Assembly (NCBI GenBank): GCA_006384855.1
Contig: VCJN01002491.1
Coordinates: forward strand, 62,001-126,000
DNA length: 64,000 bases
Origin: Tetraselmis striata
Taxonomy: Eukaryota > Chlorophyta > Chlorodendrophyceae > Chlorodendrales > Chlorodendraceae
Direction of reading: 5' to 3'
In this document: in pieces, positions 21,621 to 42,644 of the stretch
Numbering within the stretch: position 1 is the first letter of the stretch
Layout of the letters: the number at the start of each line of letters is the position of its first letter
Made by a program: the position numbers and the translations under genes
Notes under the pieces: generated by a model
What the model saw: the letters and a program-made list of their open reading frames with translations, nothing else
Told to the model about the DNA's origin: nothing
The model's database searches: none

Positions 21621-21880
21621 TGATGAAAGCTCGCGAGGGAGCGATCGAGTAGGTAGAAGCACCAAATGTGAGGGGATGCGCTTATGGTGGCGAGAGTCTG
21701 TGCTACTCCGAGGTTGTGAGGGTGAGAGTAGTATGATTACAGTTCCGGCAGGGCGCCGTGCTGATATATCAGCAGGCGCCGATCGGCCGACGCGCCTACA
21801 CGCCTACGCGCCTGGCGCCACGCGCCTTAAAGTGTGCAACTGTTGATTAGGGTTAGTGAGGTTATAGGATATATCCTCAC
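21615..21880 (-). repeat. Right terminal inverted repeat
   Basis: Inverted partner of 15737-16010. It includes GATTAGGGTTAGTGAGG and the terminal ATAGGATATATCCTCAC. Confidence 0.85.
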
Positions 21881-21896
21881 ATTTTGACATCATATG

Positions 21897-21966
21897 AAAC
21901 GAGAATAATTCGGTGTAACTAATAAACGAGAATAATTGGTGTAACTAACACCAGAATAATTCGGCG
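21897..21966. repeat. Short tandem GAGAATAATT repeats
   Basis: Three imperfect copies of GAGAATAATTCGGTGTAACT lie immediately outside the fold-back element. Confidence 0.7.
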
Positions 21967-22374
21967 CATGTACATTGCCACTACAAGACGAACCTGCTCC
22001 CCTGTACTAATCCTTACAAAATACGCGTCGTCGTTTTTTCGTCCGTCTAGACCGCCAGGGGAATGAGGGGTTAGCGGCACGCGGCGGGGTCAACGGCGAA
22101 TGGAACATCACGCGCTGCTGCTGCTGCTGCTGCTGCTGATAGGCGACGAGCCATGTGCCAGCGTCACACGTCTTGCCGTCGCGATCGTCGCTGAGGGCGT
22201 GGGTAGGCGTACCGTATACCAGACTACCAGCGCCAGAGTCGGGGAGGGGCCTGACAGCACTACAGGCTGTCCGAGCGCTTCAGCGCACGGGGGCACCACC
22301 GCTGCCGACAGCGCACGGGGGCACCACCGCGAAAGCCGAAAGCGAAGCCCCTGCAGCAAGAGGCGCCGGCCGTG

Positions 22375-34049
<11,675 letters not shown>

Positions 34050-34780
34050 GGCGACGCGGAGAGGCTGGGGGGGGGGGGCGCCGTTGCGTTTGCATGCGCG
34101 CTGATGGGAGCTGATCTTTCACGCGGACCGCACGAGGGAGGCGCTCGTGCCAGGGCTTCAAGGGATACGGGAAACCCTAAAACCGCCCCTTTGGTGGAGT
34201 CATTAAACGTATCAGGGGAAGCCAACACGCCTCCGTAACTTCTTTAAAGCAAGTGGAGAACACATTCGCATCTTGACAAGGGGAGAACTCTGCAGGAGAA
34301 GAAGGCAGAAGCCTGAGACGAGTTTGTCATAGCTGCAAAACTCGGAAACTAATCCCTGGCTCTGAGGCTGACTGGCAGAGGCCCAGGCTGGAGGCGGGCA
34401 GCAGCTGTATGTGTTCTGAGTGCATGCTGATCTGACGGTGGAGCCGCCGTTCTATGACTGGCATGCTGAGTGGTATTTCGGCCGAGATTTACTGATGTGA
34501 ATGGGTTAACTGTGGCAAATCCTGGGCAGTGCTACTAGGCGGCCTGGCCAGTCTGCAGAACATGCACCAGTACTTCCGCAACTGCGTGCCTGAAATTTTA
34601 CGGTCTACTCTCGTCGTCGCGTCATCGTTCCTCGTACCAGGTACGTACGAGGAAGACTTCATCCGCCGTCGATGAGGCTGATGATGATGAATATGTTATA
34701 ATCCAGGGCGGACGCACCGCAACCCCCCAAATTGAGCGACACGTGTCATACACGTGATAGGGGTGATTTTGCAGGATAAT
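34050..34780. other. 3' flank of the glycosyltransferase gene
   Basis: No second gene is seen. The first ~270 bases include 3'-UTR-like sequence that is duplicated near 42340-42475. A short perfect inverted repeat lies at 34631-34656 (CTCGTACC...GTACGAGG). Confidence 0.5.
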
Positions 34781-34966
34781 TGATCTAAACTAGTTTATGG
34801 GGTTTCCATCCTTGACCTAACCGCTTTTCAGCTACAAGTGCTGCGCAGTGGTACGGGAACTAGTAACTGTTGTTGCGCCCTTGTTGGGTGCAGCACGAGT
34901 AGACATAAAAGCAGCCAGAACAGCTGAGCCTGCCATCTTCCAGTTTTCGCTGCGTTCCACGCAGCG
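34781..34966 (+). repeat. Split direct repeat A1
   Basis: It begins TGATCTAAACTAG and ends TTCCACGCAGCG. Compare A2. Confidence 0.9.
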
Positions 34967-35079
34967 ATGTAAAAACTGTCTCGTAACCTGTTGCGAGCAA
35001 GGTCACCCCAGGTTGTTCAAGACCACACCCGGCTCGCCACCCGAGTGTGATATTCTCGTCCGTACGTCCGTGCGTTACC

Positions 35080-35955
35080 ATGCCAGATGGAGAAGAACCC
35101 GTCGATGAGCCGACGTTGGAGTCGCTGAACGCAGATATGAGGGCCCAGTCTTCATTACTGCGAGAGCTGGCTACAGCTGTGGCACAATTGACGGCTCGTG
35201 ATCGTGTTGTTGATGGAGAAGGGGCACATGGCTCCGGCTCCGGGCAGCGCTTCGCGGGACAGCCGACAGGCAGCGGGGGGGCCGCAGAGCGCCCCGACTT
35301 GCTAGAGCTAGCCCAGAGCGGCCGTGTCGGAGCAAAATCCGTGAGTGCCGAGGATGATTACCTCGCGGTGCCAGAGCTACTGCAGAGAGCAGATTCTGGT
35401 TACGAGGCCGTTCGACCGGTCAGCCGAGTGCCTGGACTTTTCCCTTTAAGCACCGACCTAACGAATGAGTACCTCAAGCAGGATGACCGGCGTCTGCCGG
35501 CCCCGGAGGAGTACTTGTGGATGTCGTGTTTCGGGGCCCACATGGCCGCCCTTTTCGTGGCGCTCGACGAGCTGCTACCTTACGTCCCCGCCACTAACCA
35601 GGACTTCACCCCCTACCGCGCGAGAGCTCGGAATCACGCCGAGGCCATCGACAAGGCGTTTCGTTTTCGTCTAGCCTTCCTGCGGAGGCTGAATGAGATC
35701 AAGCGTGTGCACGGTGACCAAGGTGTTCTGGATGTGCTGCGAGCTCAGCATTTTCAGCCTGCTTCGGAGCATCAGGGTTCTGCGATTTTTGGGGACCTCA
35801 TGAGGGACTACGAGCGTCGTGTCTTCGAGGCGACCGTTGCCAGCAGCGCCAAGGCGACCGCTACTTCTCGAGTAGCGGCTGCAGCTGCAGGTCGCGGGCG
35901 TGGGCGAGGACGTGGCGGCGGACGTGGACGCGGCCGCGAAGGTGAGCACGAGTGA
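35080..35955 (+). CDS. Gag-like ORF1 of the recombinase element
   Basis: ATG at 35080 to TGA at 35953-35955, 291 aa. The N-terminus is coiled-coil-like (LESLNADMRAQSSLLRELAT). A middle alpha-helical region is capsid-like in character (EEYLWMSCFGAHMAALFVAL, FRFRLAFLRRLNEIKRVH). The C-terminus is an Arg/Gly-rich tail (GRGRGRGRGGGRGRGRE) suited to binding nucleic acid. There is no zinc knuckle. ORF2 continues in the same frame after the single TGA, so readthrough, or splicing from the strong donor GAAGGTGAGC just before the stop, could join the two. The Gag role is inferred from position and composition only. Confidence 0.6.
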   Translation: MPDGEEPVDEPTLESLNADMRAQSSLLRELATAVAQLTARDRVVDGEGAHGSGSGQRFAGQPTGSGGAAERPDLLELAQSGRVGAKSVSAEDDYLAVPELLQRADSGYEAVRPVSRVPGLFPLSTDLTNEYLKQDDRRLPAPEEYLWMSCFGAHMAALFVALDELLPYVPATNQDFTPYRARARNHAEAIDKAFRFRLAFLRRLNEIKRVHGDQGVLDVLRAQHFQPASEHQGSAIFGDLMRDYERRVFEATVASSAKATATSRVAAAAAGRGRGRGRGGGRGRGREGEHE

Positions 35956-35991
35956 CGGCGTGGGGCGCCGCTCGTCGGAGCTGCAGGAGCC

Positions 35992-37617
35992 TTGCGAGGC
36001 CACCTTTCGGTGACCGCCGCAAGACGCACCCTTGCAGCTCAACGGCGGGATGAGCGCCCTGTGTCAGGACCTGACCCCCCCACCTTACAGACTTCATTTA
36101 GACCTTCCTCGGTGCGGCGCTTCTTACAGCTACAGCCGAGTGCGGCTCAACCATCCGCACACCTGCACATGGCGGCTCAACCATCCGCCTTTCTTACAAC
36201 CCCATCTCTGCGTTCGTCAGTTGTTACACTACGTGTTACAACCGGTTCGCAACGACCAAGTTTCGCGCGTGTACGTTACGCACGGGACAGGCGCTACGAG
36301 CGCGAAGGGCGCGCGGGGCGGCCCTCTTACCTGAACCTAGCCCCGCAAACCCGTACTGGAGCTACTGCAAACCCGTCCAGCAACTACCGGCCAACCACCG
36401 GGAACCTAACCGCTGCTGCCGAGTACTTTGCGAACAGTAGCCGTGCCGGTGGAACTCTGTCAGTAAAACGACGCACTTACGTAATCGACGAGCCCGCAGC
36501 TATCGCTCCATGGGCTGCGTCACTGCGATCTCGGCTGCAGGACGCGTTCGGCTCAGACGAGCTAGGCCAGCGGACGCTGGACCTGCTCTCCAGCTCCCTC
36601 AGCGCGCAGACCCTCAAGAGCTACGCCGGCAGACTGTCTCAGTTCGCTGAGTTCTGCCACGACTCCGAGAACATCAGCCCGCTGGAAGCGACTACTGCTA
36701 CTGTTGTTCGGTACGTTGCCTGGATCGGGGAGCGAGGTCACATCGCAGCTAAGTCGCTGCAGCCCTACCTGTCTGCCATCAACACCTTCTTCGAGCTGCA
36801 CAACCTCGTCCCGATCGCCAAGGACAGCCTACACCTCACTTCGGCAAGGCGTGGGTTAATGTTGCGGCAGCGCCGACTGGACGCTGCCCCTTTGCGTGTC
36901 CCTCTGCCTGCGGATGTAGCTTACCGCTTCGTCTCAAAGGCCGAGCTAATTGTGTCTGCTCCTTACCCAGAGTCCCACCTCGACTACCGAGCCCTCTTGG
37001 CCTCGGTTGTCAACTTCCTGTTCTTTGCCAGGGGCCTTACTGGCGTCTCCTGTCGAGCGCAAGATGTGCATGTCGACACCTACAACATCACCTTGCAGAT
37101 CTACCGCGAGAAGGGTCGCGCTGGCCGTCGGGGACCCGACGACCTGCGCGTACTTCTCCTTCCAGTGTCCGAGCACCCTCGAGTGGCACGACTCTTGCGC
37201 TACTTCATCGACAACGTCCAGTCTGTCCCCCTGGTTACTGTTGGCTTGGCTGCCTCCAACTTCTGGGCTGTCAATGTGGCTGAGCAGTCAAAACCTTGGA
37301 CTGCGGCTACGATGTCAGACTGGTTGTCTACAGCGGTCAACCTAGTCAACGCTGCCCCTCCTGCTGGCACTTCCTGGACTTCACACAGTCTACGCAAGGG
37401 CGCAGCCTCTGCAGCAAACGCCATCGGAGCGCCACTGTCCCACATCCGCTACCAAGGCGGTTGGGCCACTAACTCCGATGTCGTTCTGGACTACATCGAC
37501 CCCAACGTTCTTCCTTCTCCTGGCGCGTGGTTCTTCTTTGGACACATCGCCCCCCTCCGCCACTTCCAAGTCCAACAGGACTCCGCAGCGGTGGCCTTCC
37601 CAGTGCCTCCTTCATGA
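35992..37617 (+). CDS. Tyrosine recombinase (ORF2)
   Basis: The reading frame is open from 35956. The coordinate given starts at a TTG, and the first in-frame ATG is near 36170. Residues ~175-290 match the SAM-like N-terminal core of tyrosine recombinases (SLSAQTLKSYAGRLSQFAEF, TVVRYVAWIGERG, LQPYLSAINTFFELH). The catalytic part shows a Lys-bearing beta turn (YREKGRAGRRG), the H-x-x-R box in SHSLRKGAASAANAIG, GGWA, and the nucleophile Tyr in VVLDYIDPNV. The first catalytic Arg is probably in GVSCRAQDV. It would recombine a circular form of the element with the genome in the nucleus. No RT region is fused to it. Confidence 0.8.
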   Translation: MRGHLSVTAARRTLAAQRRDERPVSGPDPPTLQTSFRPSSVRRFLQLQPSAAQPSAHLHMAAQPSAFLTTPSLRSSVVTLRVTTGSQRPSFARVRYARDRRYEREGRAGRPSYLNLAPQTRTGATANPSSNYRPTTGNLTAAAEYFANSSRAGGTLSVKRRTYVIDEPAAIAPWAASLRSRLQDAFGSDELGQRTLDLLSSSLSAQTLKSYAGRLSQFAEFCHDSENISPLEATTATVVRYVAWIGERGHIAAKSLQPYLSAINTFFELHNLVPIAKDSLHLTSARRGLMLRQRRLDAAPLRVPLPADVAYRFVSKAELIVSAPYPESHLDYRALLASVVNFLFFARGLTGVSCRAQDVHVDTYNITLQIYREKGRAGRRGPDDLRVLLLPVSEHPRVARLLRYFIDNVQSVPLVTVGLAASNFWAVNVAEQSKPWTAATMSDWLSTAVNLVNAAPPAGTSWTSHSLRKGAASAANAIGAPLSHIRYQGGWATNSDVVLDYIDPNVLPSPGAWFFFGHIAPLRHFQVQQDSAAVAFPVPPS

Positions 37618-37670
37618 CTTGGCGCTACCCCTTCTCCGTCAATCCACCGCTCTCTACGTTCGCTCAAGAC

Positions 37671-37698
37671 TGGCAAAACCAGACTCAACTTTGAAATG
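37671..37698 (+). repeat. Split direct repeat B1
   Basis: TGGCAAAACCAG...TTTGAAATG, identical to B2. It overlaps the start of A2 by two bases. Confidence 0.85.
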
Positions 37699-37882
37699 AT
37701 CTAAACTAGTTTATGGGGTTTCCATCCTTGACCTAACCGCTTTTCAGCTACAAGTGCTGCGCAGTGGTATGGGAACTAGTAACTGTTGTTGCGCCCTTGT
37801 TGGGTGCAGCACGAGTAGACATAAAAGCAGCCAGAACAGCTGAGCCTGCCATCTTCCAGTTTTCGCTGCGTTCCACGCAGCG
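37697..37882 (+). repeat. Split direct repeat A2
   Basis: 186 bp, identical to A1 apart from one visible C/T change (GGTACGGG against GGTATGGG). Confidence 0.9.
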
Positions 37883-37975
37883 CCCCCCCTGACTCCGTTT
37901 TCCCTCCACGCTTTTCGCTAAACCTTCCTGCCAATTTCGGCTCTTGACCGTGTAAAACAGCCTGCGCGACCTTTT

Positions 37976-38003
37976 TGGCAAAACCAGACTCAACTTTGAA
38001 ATG
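37976..38003 (+). repeat. Split direct repeat B2
   Basis: Identical to B1. It marks the right end of the element. Confidence 0.85.
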
Positions 38004-38397
38004 GCAGGATATGGCACTACAAGACCGAAAAAAAAAACCGACCACACCCTGCGGGAGCGATCATAGACCCGTGGGCAGATTACAGGGGCTACACGGACAC
38101 TACTAACGCGGTACTAGAATGACAGTGGACCTCAGTACAAAATCCAAGCATATCCGGCGGTCACGTGGCCTCTGAGCGTACACCCTATTAATGACAAAGT
38201 GGGCGGTACGGTGGTTTGGTGTTATTGTGGTGTTGTTAGACCGCCTTTTCTCGTCGCGGGCCAATTTCATTTTCTGCACTATAAGCGTATCACTCTTAAG
38301 TACTGATCAGTGAACGGAATTCGTGCATTAAATACTACAAGAGGATCAGTATTATGCGCTTGTTGGGGAGTTTTCGGGAGAAGCTTGTTTGTTTTTC

Positions 38398-40589
38398 ATG
38401 CGCTCTGGCATTTGTTGTATGGTGTTGCAGCCTCCTCGTCCGGAATCAAGGTGCTTGGTGCCCCTGTGGGCTCGGCTACTTTCGACCTGTTGGACAAAAC
38501 GGTCGAAAATTTTCACCACTTTGGCTCCCGGCTTATCGGTTTGGCCGACCACTTCCTCTCCCACACCGATACTCGTTTGCGGCCGCCGTTTCGACCATCA
38601 CCTCCGCTCCACGCCTCGAGGCTTGGGTCGCGCTCTAAGGGATATGGCGACACACTTATGTCCTTCCTCGCAGATGCACACGCCGCCGCGTGTTCAACGC
38701 TCGCCGGCATTAATTTTGGGGTGTTAGCCCCGACCTCTTGGATACGCCCTCCATGCGCACGCAGCTGTCCCTCCCGGTCCAATTTGGCGGCCTCGGCATC
38801 GGCGATAGAGTTGTTGTCGCAGATGCCTCCCACGTCGGCGGTGCGGCCCTTGTGCTTGGTCAAGCTGTGACTTTCCTCCGTGTTCAACACGCCACCCTGA
38901 GCGACGCCGGCGCGTTCCTTTCCGAGCCGTCAGGCGTATCCAACCGTCATAGCTTCTAATACCTTGCTGGGGCGTCCTGGATTCACCAGGCTTTGGCCAC
39001 CCCAGCGTTGGCGCCCGATGCCGACGCCAATGTGTCGGCGCCGATGTAGGCAGTCGAGCTCCGCGCTGCTCGTACCCCTGTCATTGACGACTGTGGGGAC
39101 GGGGTGCTCGAGGATCTAGCGGGGCCGTTGGCCTCTGCCCTAAAGTTGCTCATCCTCTCCAAGCGCTCTCCCGTTGCTCGTGCCGGCTGCTCGGCCGATG
39201 GGGCTGAGCCAGCATCTGCGATGCGCTCGGCGGCCGACCTCCAAGCTTTCCCGCATTACTCGAACTTCCCCTTGCACTCCATGCGGAAAGTCCAGGAAAC
39301 CCTAAGCCACGACATCCACACGGTCCGCTTCGCAAAGCTTGTTGCGTATGCATGCAAGCGGCCTTGACAGTAACCGCTTCCAGGGCCGCCTCTTGCGCGC
39401 TGCGACAACGTTCCTGGTGACTGATCCTCCAAGTGAGGGTCGCCTTGATGAAGTCCGTGAGCGTTCCCCTGAGTACTACGATTCCATGTTCCGCGTTGCC
39501 GATTGGCTCCCATTTCGCCTTCCGGCGGCTCTTGTCCTCTCCCTTGGCGAGCCCTGCCCTTGTGCTTTTGCCCCTTTCTCGGTACATGGCATGCTAGCCC
39601 GTTTTGAGGAAGTTGGCGTTGGATTCACTCCTTCGGCTTGGGCGGTCGCATACGTTGATCACGTGACACGTTGCCCTGGGGGTGACTCCAATCACGCCGC
39701 ACAAGAGTGGGCGGCACATGGCCTTTCCGGCGTTTGCCACGATGCTAAGTCCGCCCTAGGCGTGGGTGTCCAGATCCTCACGGACCCGTCGGTGCTTGTT
39801 TCTCTTCCGAAGGGCAGCAAAGGCCGGCCGGCCGATGTTGGGCTTTTTGGGTATGGTGGTATCTGCGGGAACACGGTTGCTATAGATACCACTATTGCCC
39901 ATATCCTTAGTGTGTCAAGCTCGGATCCAACGACTGCATTGCGGGTCGCAGAGCGCCACAAAATACAAAAGTATGACGAGGGTGTCCAACGCCGCATGCT
40001 TCGCTTTGTTCCTTTCGCCGTCTCCGAGATCGGCTCGCTGGCCCTGCACGGTGAGGCTTTCTTGGTGGAGCTTGCGAAAGCTAGCCACACGCACACTTGC
40101 CAAAAAATCGGCCAGATCTTGTCTACGCGGCGCCGCCGTTTCTCCTTGCTCATCAACGTGGCGCATGCAAACAACGTTCTTGACGGGGTCGCGGCGGCGC
40201 GCGCGGCACGTGATGGTGCTCTAGCGCCTGCGTCGCGTCGCTCGTCGGCATGTGTTGCTATGACCCGGGTCATCGGCTGCAAGCGGACTCGCCGCGGCTG
40301 ATAGCCTACCCTGGGGCGGTGGTAACCCTTGGGTTCATGTTTCCCTTTCGGTCTTTCTGGTCGTTCCCTGGCTTCAGTCTTCCCTTGACCGTTTGGTTCC
40401 TGGCAACTTGGCAACTTCTTGGTTCCCTTGGCGCTTCCTTGGTTCTTGGCTCCCTGGCCTCCTGCTTGACCCTTGGTTTCAGGCTTCCGTCTCTCTTTCA
40501 CTGATGGCAACCTTTCATAGTTGCTTTTAGGTATGTTTGGAGTGTGCATATGTTAAAGCACTGATGTAAGCAAATAAATGCGCTCTGGC
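38398..40589 (+). mobile_element. LINE copy 2, 5'-truncated, 12-bp TSD
   Basis: The insertion (38410-40577) is flanked by perfect copies of ATGCGCTCTGGC at 38398-38409 and 40578-40589. It starts within the region after the RT, at the place equivalent to about 6011 of copy 1, and ends with the family tail ...GCACTGATGTAAGC. Remnant frames at 38310-38870, 38738-38959 and 39339-40301 encode the Cys/His and nuclease-like segments (RPADVGLFG, VAIDTTIAH, RHKIQKYD) with frameshifts, stops and a deletion near 38490. It is inactive. Confidence 0.9.
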
Positions 40590-41640
40590 GAATTAAATGG
40601 GGTGACATGCTATATGACAGGCTGGGTTAAGAAACAGTGGTTAACAAATAAGTGTGTCGTGGCAATACATGCCAAGAGTTCGATTCCGTAATGATTCGAC
40701 TCCTGTTCTTTCGATATTCCGGGAATTTTCTAGAGCGTAGCCGCCGGCGGGCGCATTTGCGGCGCGGCTAGCTTGCTGACGCTGACAGGCGATCGCTATA
40801 CGACCTCGCAGCTCACCCTAATCCCGCTATACTCGGTGGGCCAGCTGCTAACCCATAGCTCACCCCCGTCGCCTACTTGCATCACAGGCCCTGTTCTCCG
40901 TGCCAATGCACAATATGGATGCGCGTAGTGGCTCTCACGCGCTTTTTCCAAGTTCCTTGGTCTGTCTCTCTCTCTCTCTCCCTCCCTCCCTCTCTCTCTC
41001 GGGGCCGACGCGACGTGGAAACCCATCAGAGGTCCTCTCGCCTGGGAGCTTGTGTGGGGTGGCACATTACATACACCCATCATATCCCCCCCCCCCCCCC
41101 CCCCCCCGCCCGCCCCCCACCAACAATGAGTTGGCCGGCCGGCATGCCAGAGTAGGGCATTTTTGACGATCCATAGAATTATGCCGGTTTATTGGAATGG
41201 TGAGCTAATAAGCGGACAAGAAAGCCTTTTTCAAGGGCGCTCCATTGCGTCATTCAGGTCTATATTCAGATGAAACGGCGAATTGTCCTGAATTTCCGCG
41301 TGAATTGCAGGATCTCCTCTCTCTCTCTCTCTCTCTCTCTCGTGTGTGCTATTCGTTGTTTAGTATTCAACTGAGGTTAGGCAAACAAGAAGACCGAGTG
41401 GAGCGAACGTTAGCGGCGCATAATTTCCAGTCATTTCCGCACGGTCTCGCATGTCGTGCCGGGAGTTGAAAATTTCTGGAAAGGTCGCTAGCGAGCTGCT
41501 GACAGCTCTTCGAGGACAGCTCCCGACCTCTAGCACAGTCCTACCACTGAGCCCCAAGTCCACTACTTAGGTGGTGATGGGGCCAACATCGTGCTCATCC
41601 CGTTTGATGTGGCGCTACTCGCACTACAGCAATCGCACAC
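40590..41640. other. Intergenic with (CT)n and poly(C) runs
   Basis: No gene is visible. Simple repeats: (CT)n/(CCCT)n at 40966-41000, poly(C) at 41087-41107 and (CT)n at 41312-41340. Confidence 0.5.
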
Positions 41641-41652
41641 AGCTGGTGCCAG

Positions 41653-41695
41653 GATGGGTCGCATCGCTGGGCATTCAGCACCCCGTTCAATCTCA

Positions 41696-41736
<41 letters not shown>

Positions 41737-42475
41737 ATGGCAGCACATCTGGGCGGTCATCGACGCCCTCAAACCCATCCGCATCACTCTCACCGTGACC
41801 ATGTTCCGGTATGAGGTACAAACCTGGGTCCGCAGCTATGCCCGGGAGGAGGATTAGCCCTACACACACTTCGGGTTTGTTCTTGACAATTGACGACGAT
41901 CCCCCCCCCCCCCCCCCCCCCCCCCTCCTTCCGCATACACACACACGCACACTTTGCAGACAGGAAGTATCGACTAACTATGTGCCGTGTAGCCGGAACT
42001 TACTTTATAACGCCATCAACAGCACAATTGATTTCTGGGAGTTCGCAAAGGCAAATTCGTTATTGGAGCATGTAACTGGCATGAGCCTCGGTCTGGCTGG
42101 CTGCGAAGACGGCATTGCTGAGGCGTGTGCATGCAGGGATCCGTGAAGTTTGTCGGCCTGATGCTGACACAGGTGGGGGAGGGGATGCGCCACAACCAGG
42201 TGAGGCGACGCGGCGGACCCGGGGCTGTTGAGGGCAGGAGGGCACCCGCTGCGTTTGTGTGCACTGATGAAGATTGACCTGTCATGATCGCAAGAGGGAG
42301 GCGCTCCCGGCAAGAATTTGAGGGCAGGGCGCCATAGGTTGGAGCCGCAAGAGCCCTTGTGAGGAGAGCCAAAGCGCCTCCGCAACTTATTTTTAAAAGA
42401 TTGAAAAAAACAATTATTCGCAAATGTGCAGTGAGGGGTGCTGCGCACTTAATGGCAGGAGGCAGAAGCCGTGGG
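41653..42475 (+). pseudogene. Broken 3' duplicate of the glycosyltransferase gene
   Basis: 41653-41816 matches exon 26 of the gene at 22.4-34.0 kb (GATGGGTCGCATCGCTGGGC against GACGGGTCGCACCGGTGGGC, then EWQHIWAVID). A (CA)n expansion at 41696-41735 shifts the frame inside the exon. A poly(C) intron follows. 42137-42200 matches exon 27 (GSVKFVGLMLTQVGEGMRH), but the stop codon is lost and the frame runs on. The match continues into the 3' untranslated region to about 42475. The upstream exons are absent. The recombinase element and LINE copy 2 now separate it from the intact gene. Confidence 0.75.
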
Positions 42476-42644
42476 ACTGTGGCCCTGGGTGAGAGGCTGG
42501 GAGGGGGGGGGGGGGGAGGGGGGGTAGATATAAAAGAGCACCTATCGATCAGTGCTGTGCGTTGGGCGATGTAACATGAGATAGAAGCACCACCCCGCCG
42601 ACGCCAGCAACCTGTCTGGATCCAGGACAACATGCAATCGGGTA

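Larger units (their letters stand above)
15737..21880. mobile_element. Fold-back element with TIRs and two unknown ORFs
   Basis: The element begins GTGAGGATATATCCTATA and ends in its reverse complement. The matching ends extend about 270 bp. Inside are two plus-strand ORFs (16581-17258, 17415-18719), an inverted duplication of part of the second ORF centred at about 18604, 78-bp tandem repeats and a hairpin-rich repeat block. It is visibly AT-richer than its surroundings, and its ORFs use many Tyr, Ile and Met codons. No RT, integrase, tyrosine recombinase, helicase or DDE motif was seen, so neither class nor autonomy can be given. A 3-bp ATT flank on each side could be a target duplication. 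Confidence 0.75.
34781..38003 (+). mobile_element. Tyrosine-recombinase element with split direct repeats
   Basis: The repeats are arranged A1 (34781-34966), ORFs, B1 (37671-37698), A2 (37697-37882), B2 (37976-38003). A1 and A2 are both 186 bp with one visible difference. B1 and B2 are identical 28-mers starting TGGCAAAACCAG. This A1-B1-A2-B2 order is the hallmark of PAT/Ngaro-type DIRS-superfamily elements. Unlike those, it encodes no RT or RNase H. It is therefore a non-autonomous deletion derivative or a different type. The near-identity of A1 and A2 implies a recent insertion. The 8-mer GCAGGATA flanks both ends (34771-34778, 38004-38011). Confidence 0.8.

Noticed and set aside
15737..21880. 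Helitron, Maverick/Polinton or virophage identity for the fold-back element
   Set aside because: No Rep/helicase, protein-primed polymerase, packaging ATPase or capsid-like motif could be found in either ORF, and 6 kb is too small for a complete Maverick.
34781..37882. LTR retrotransposon with 186-bp LTRs
   Set aside because: A1 and A2 look like LTRs, but a second repeat pair (B1, B2) lies next to and beyond A2, the enzyme is a tyrosine recombinase, and no RT, protease or DDE integrase is present.
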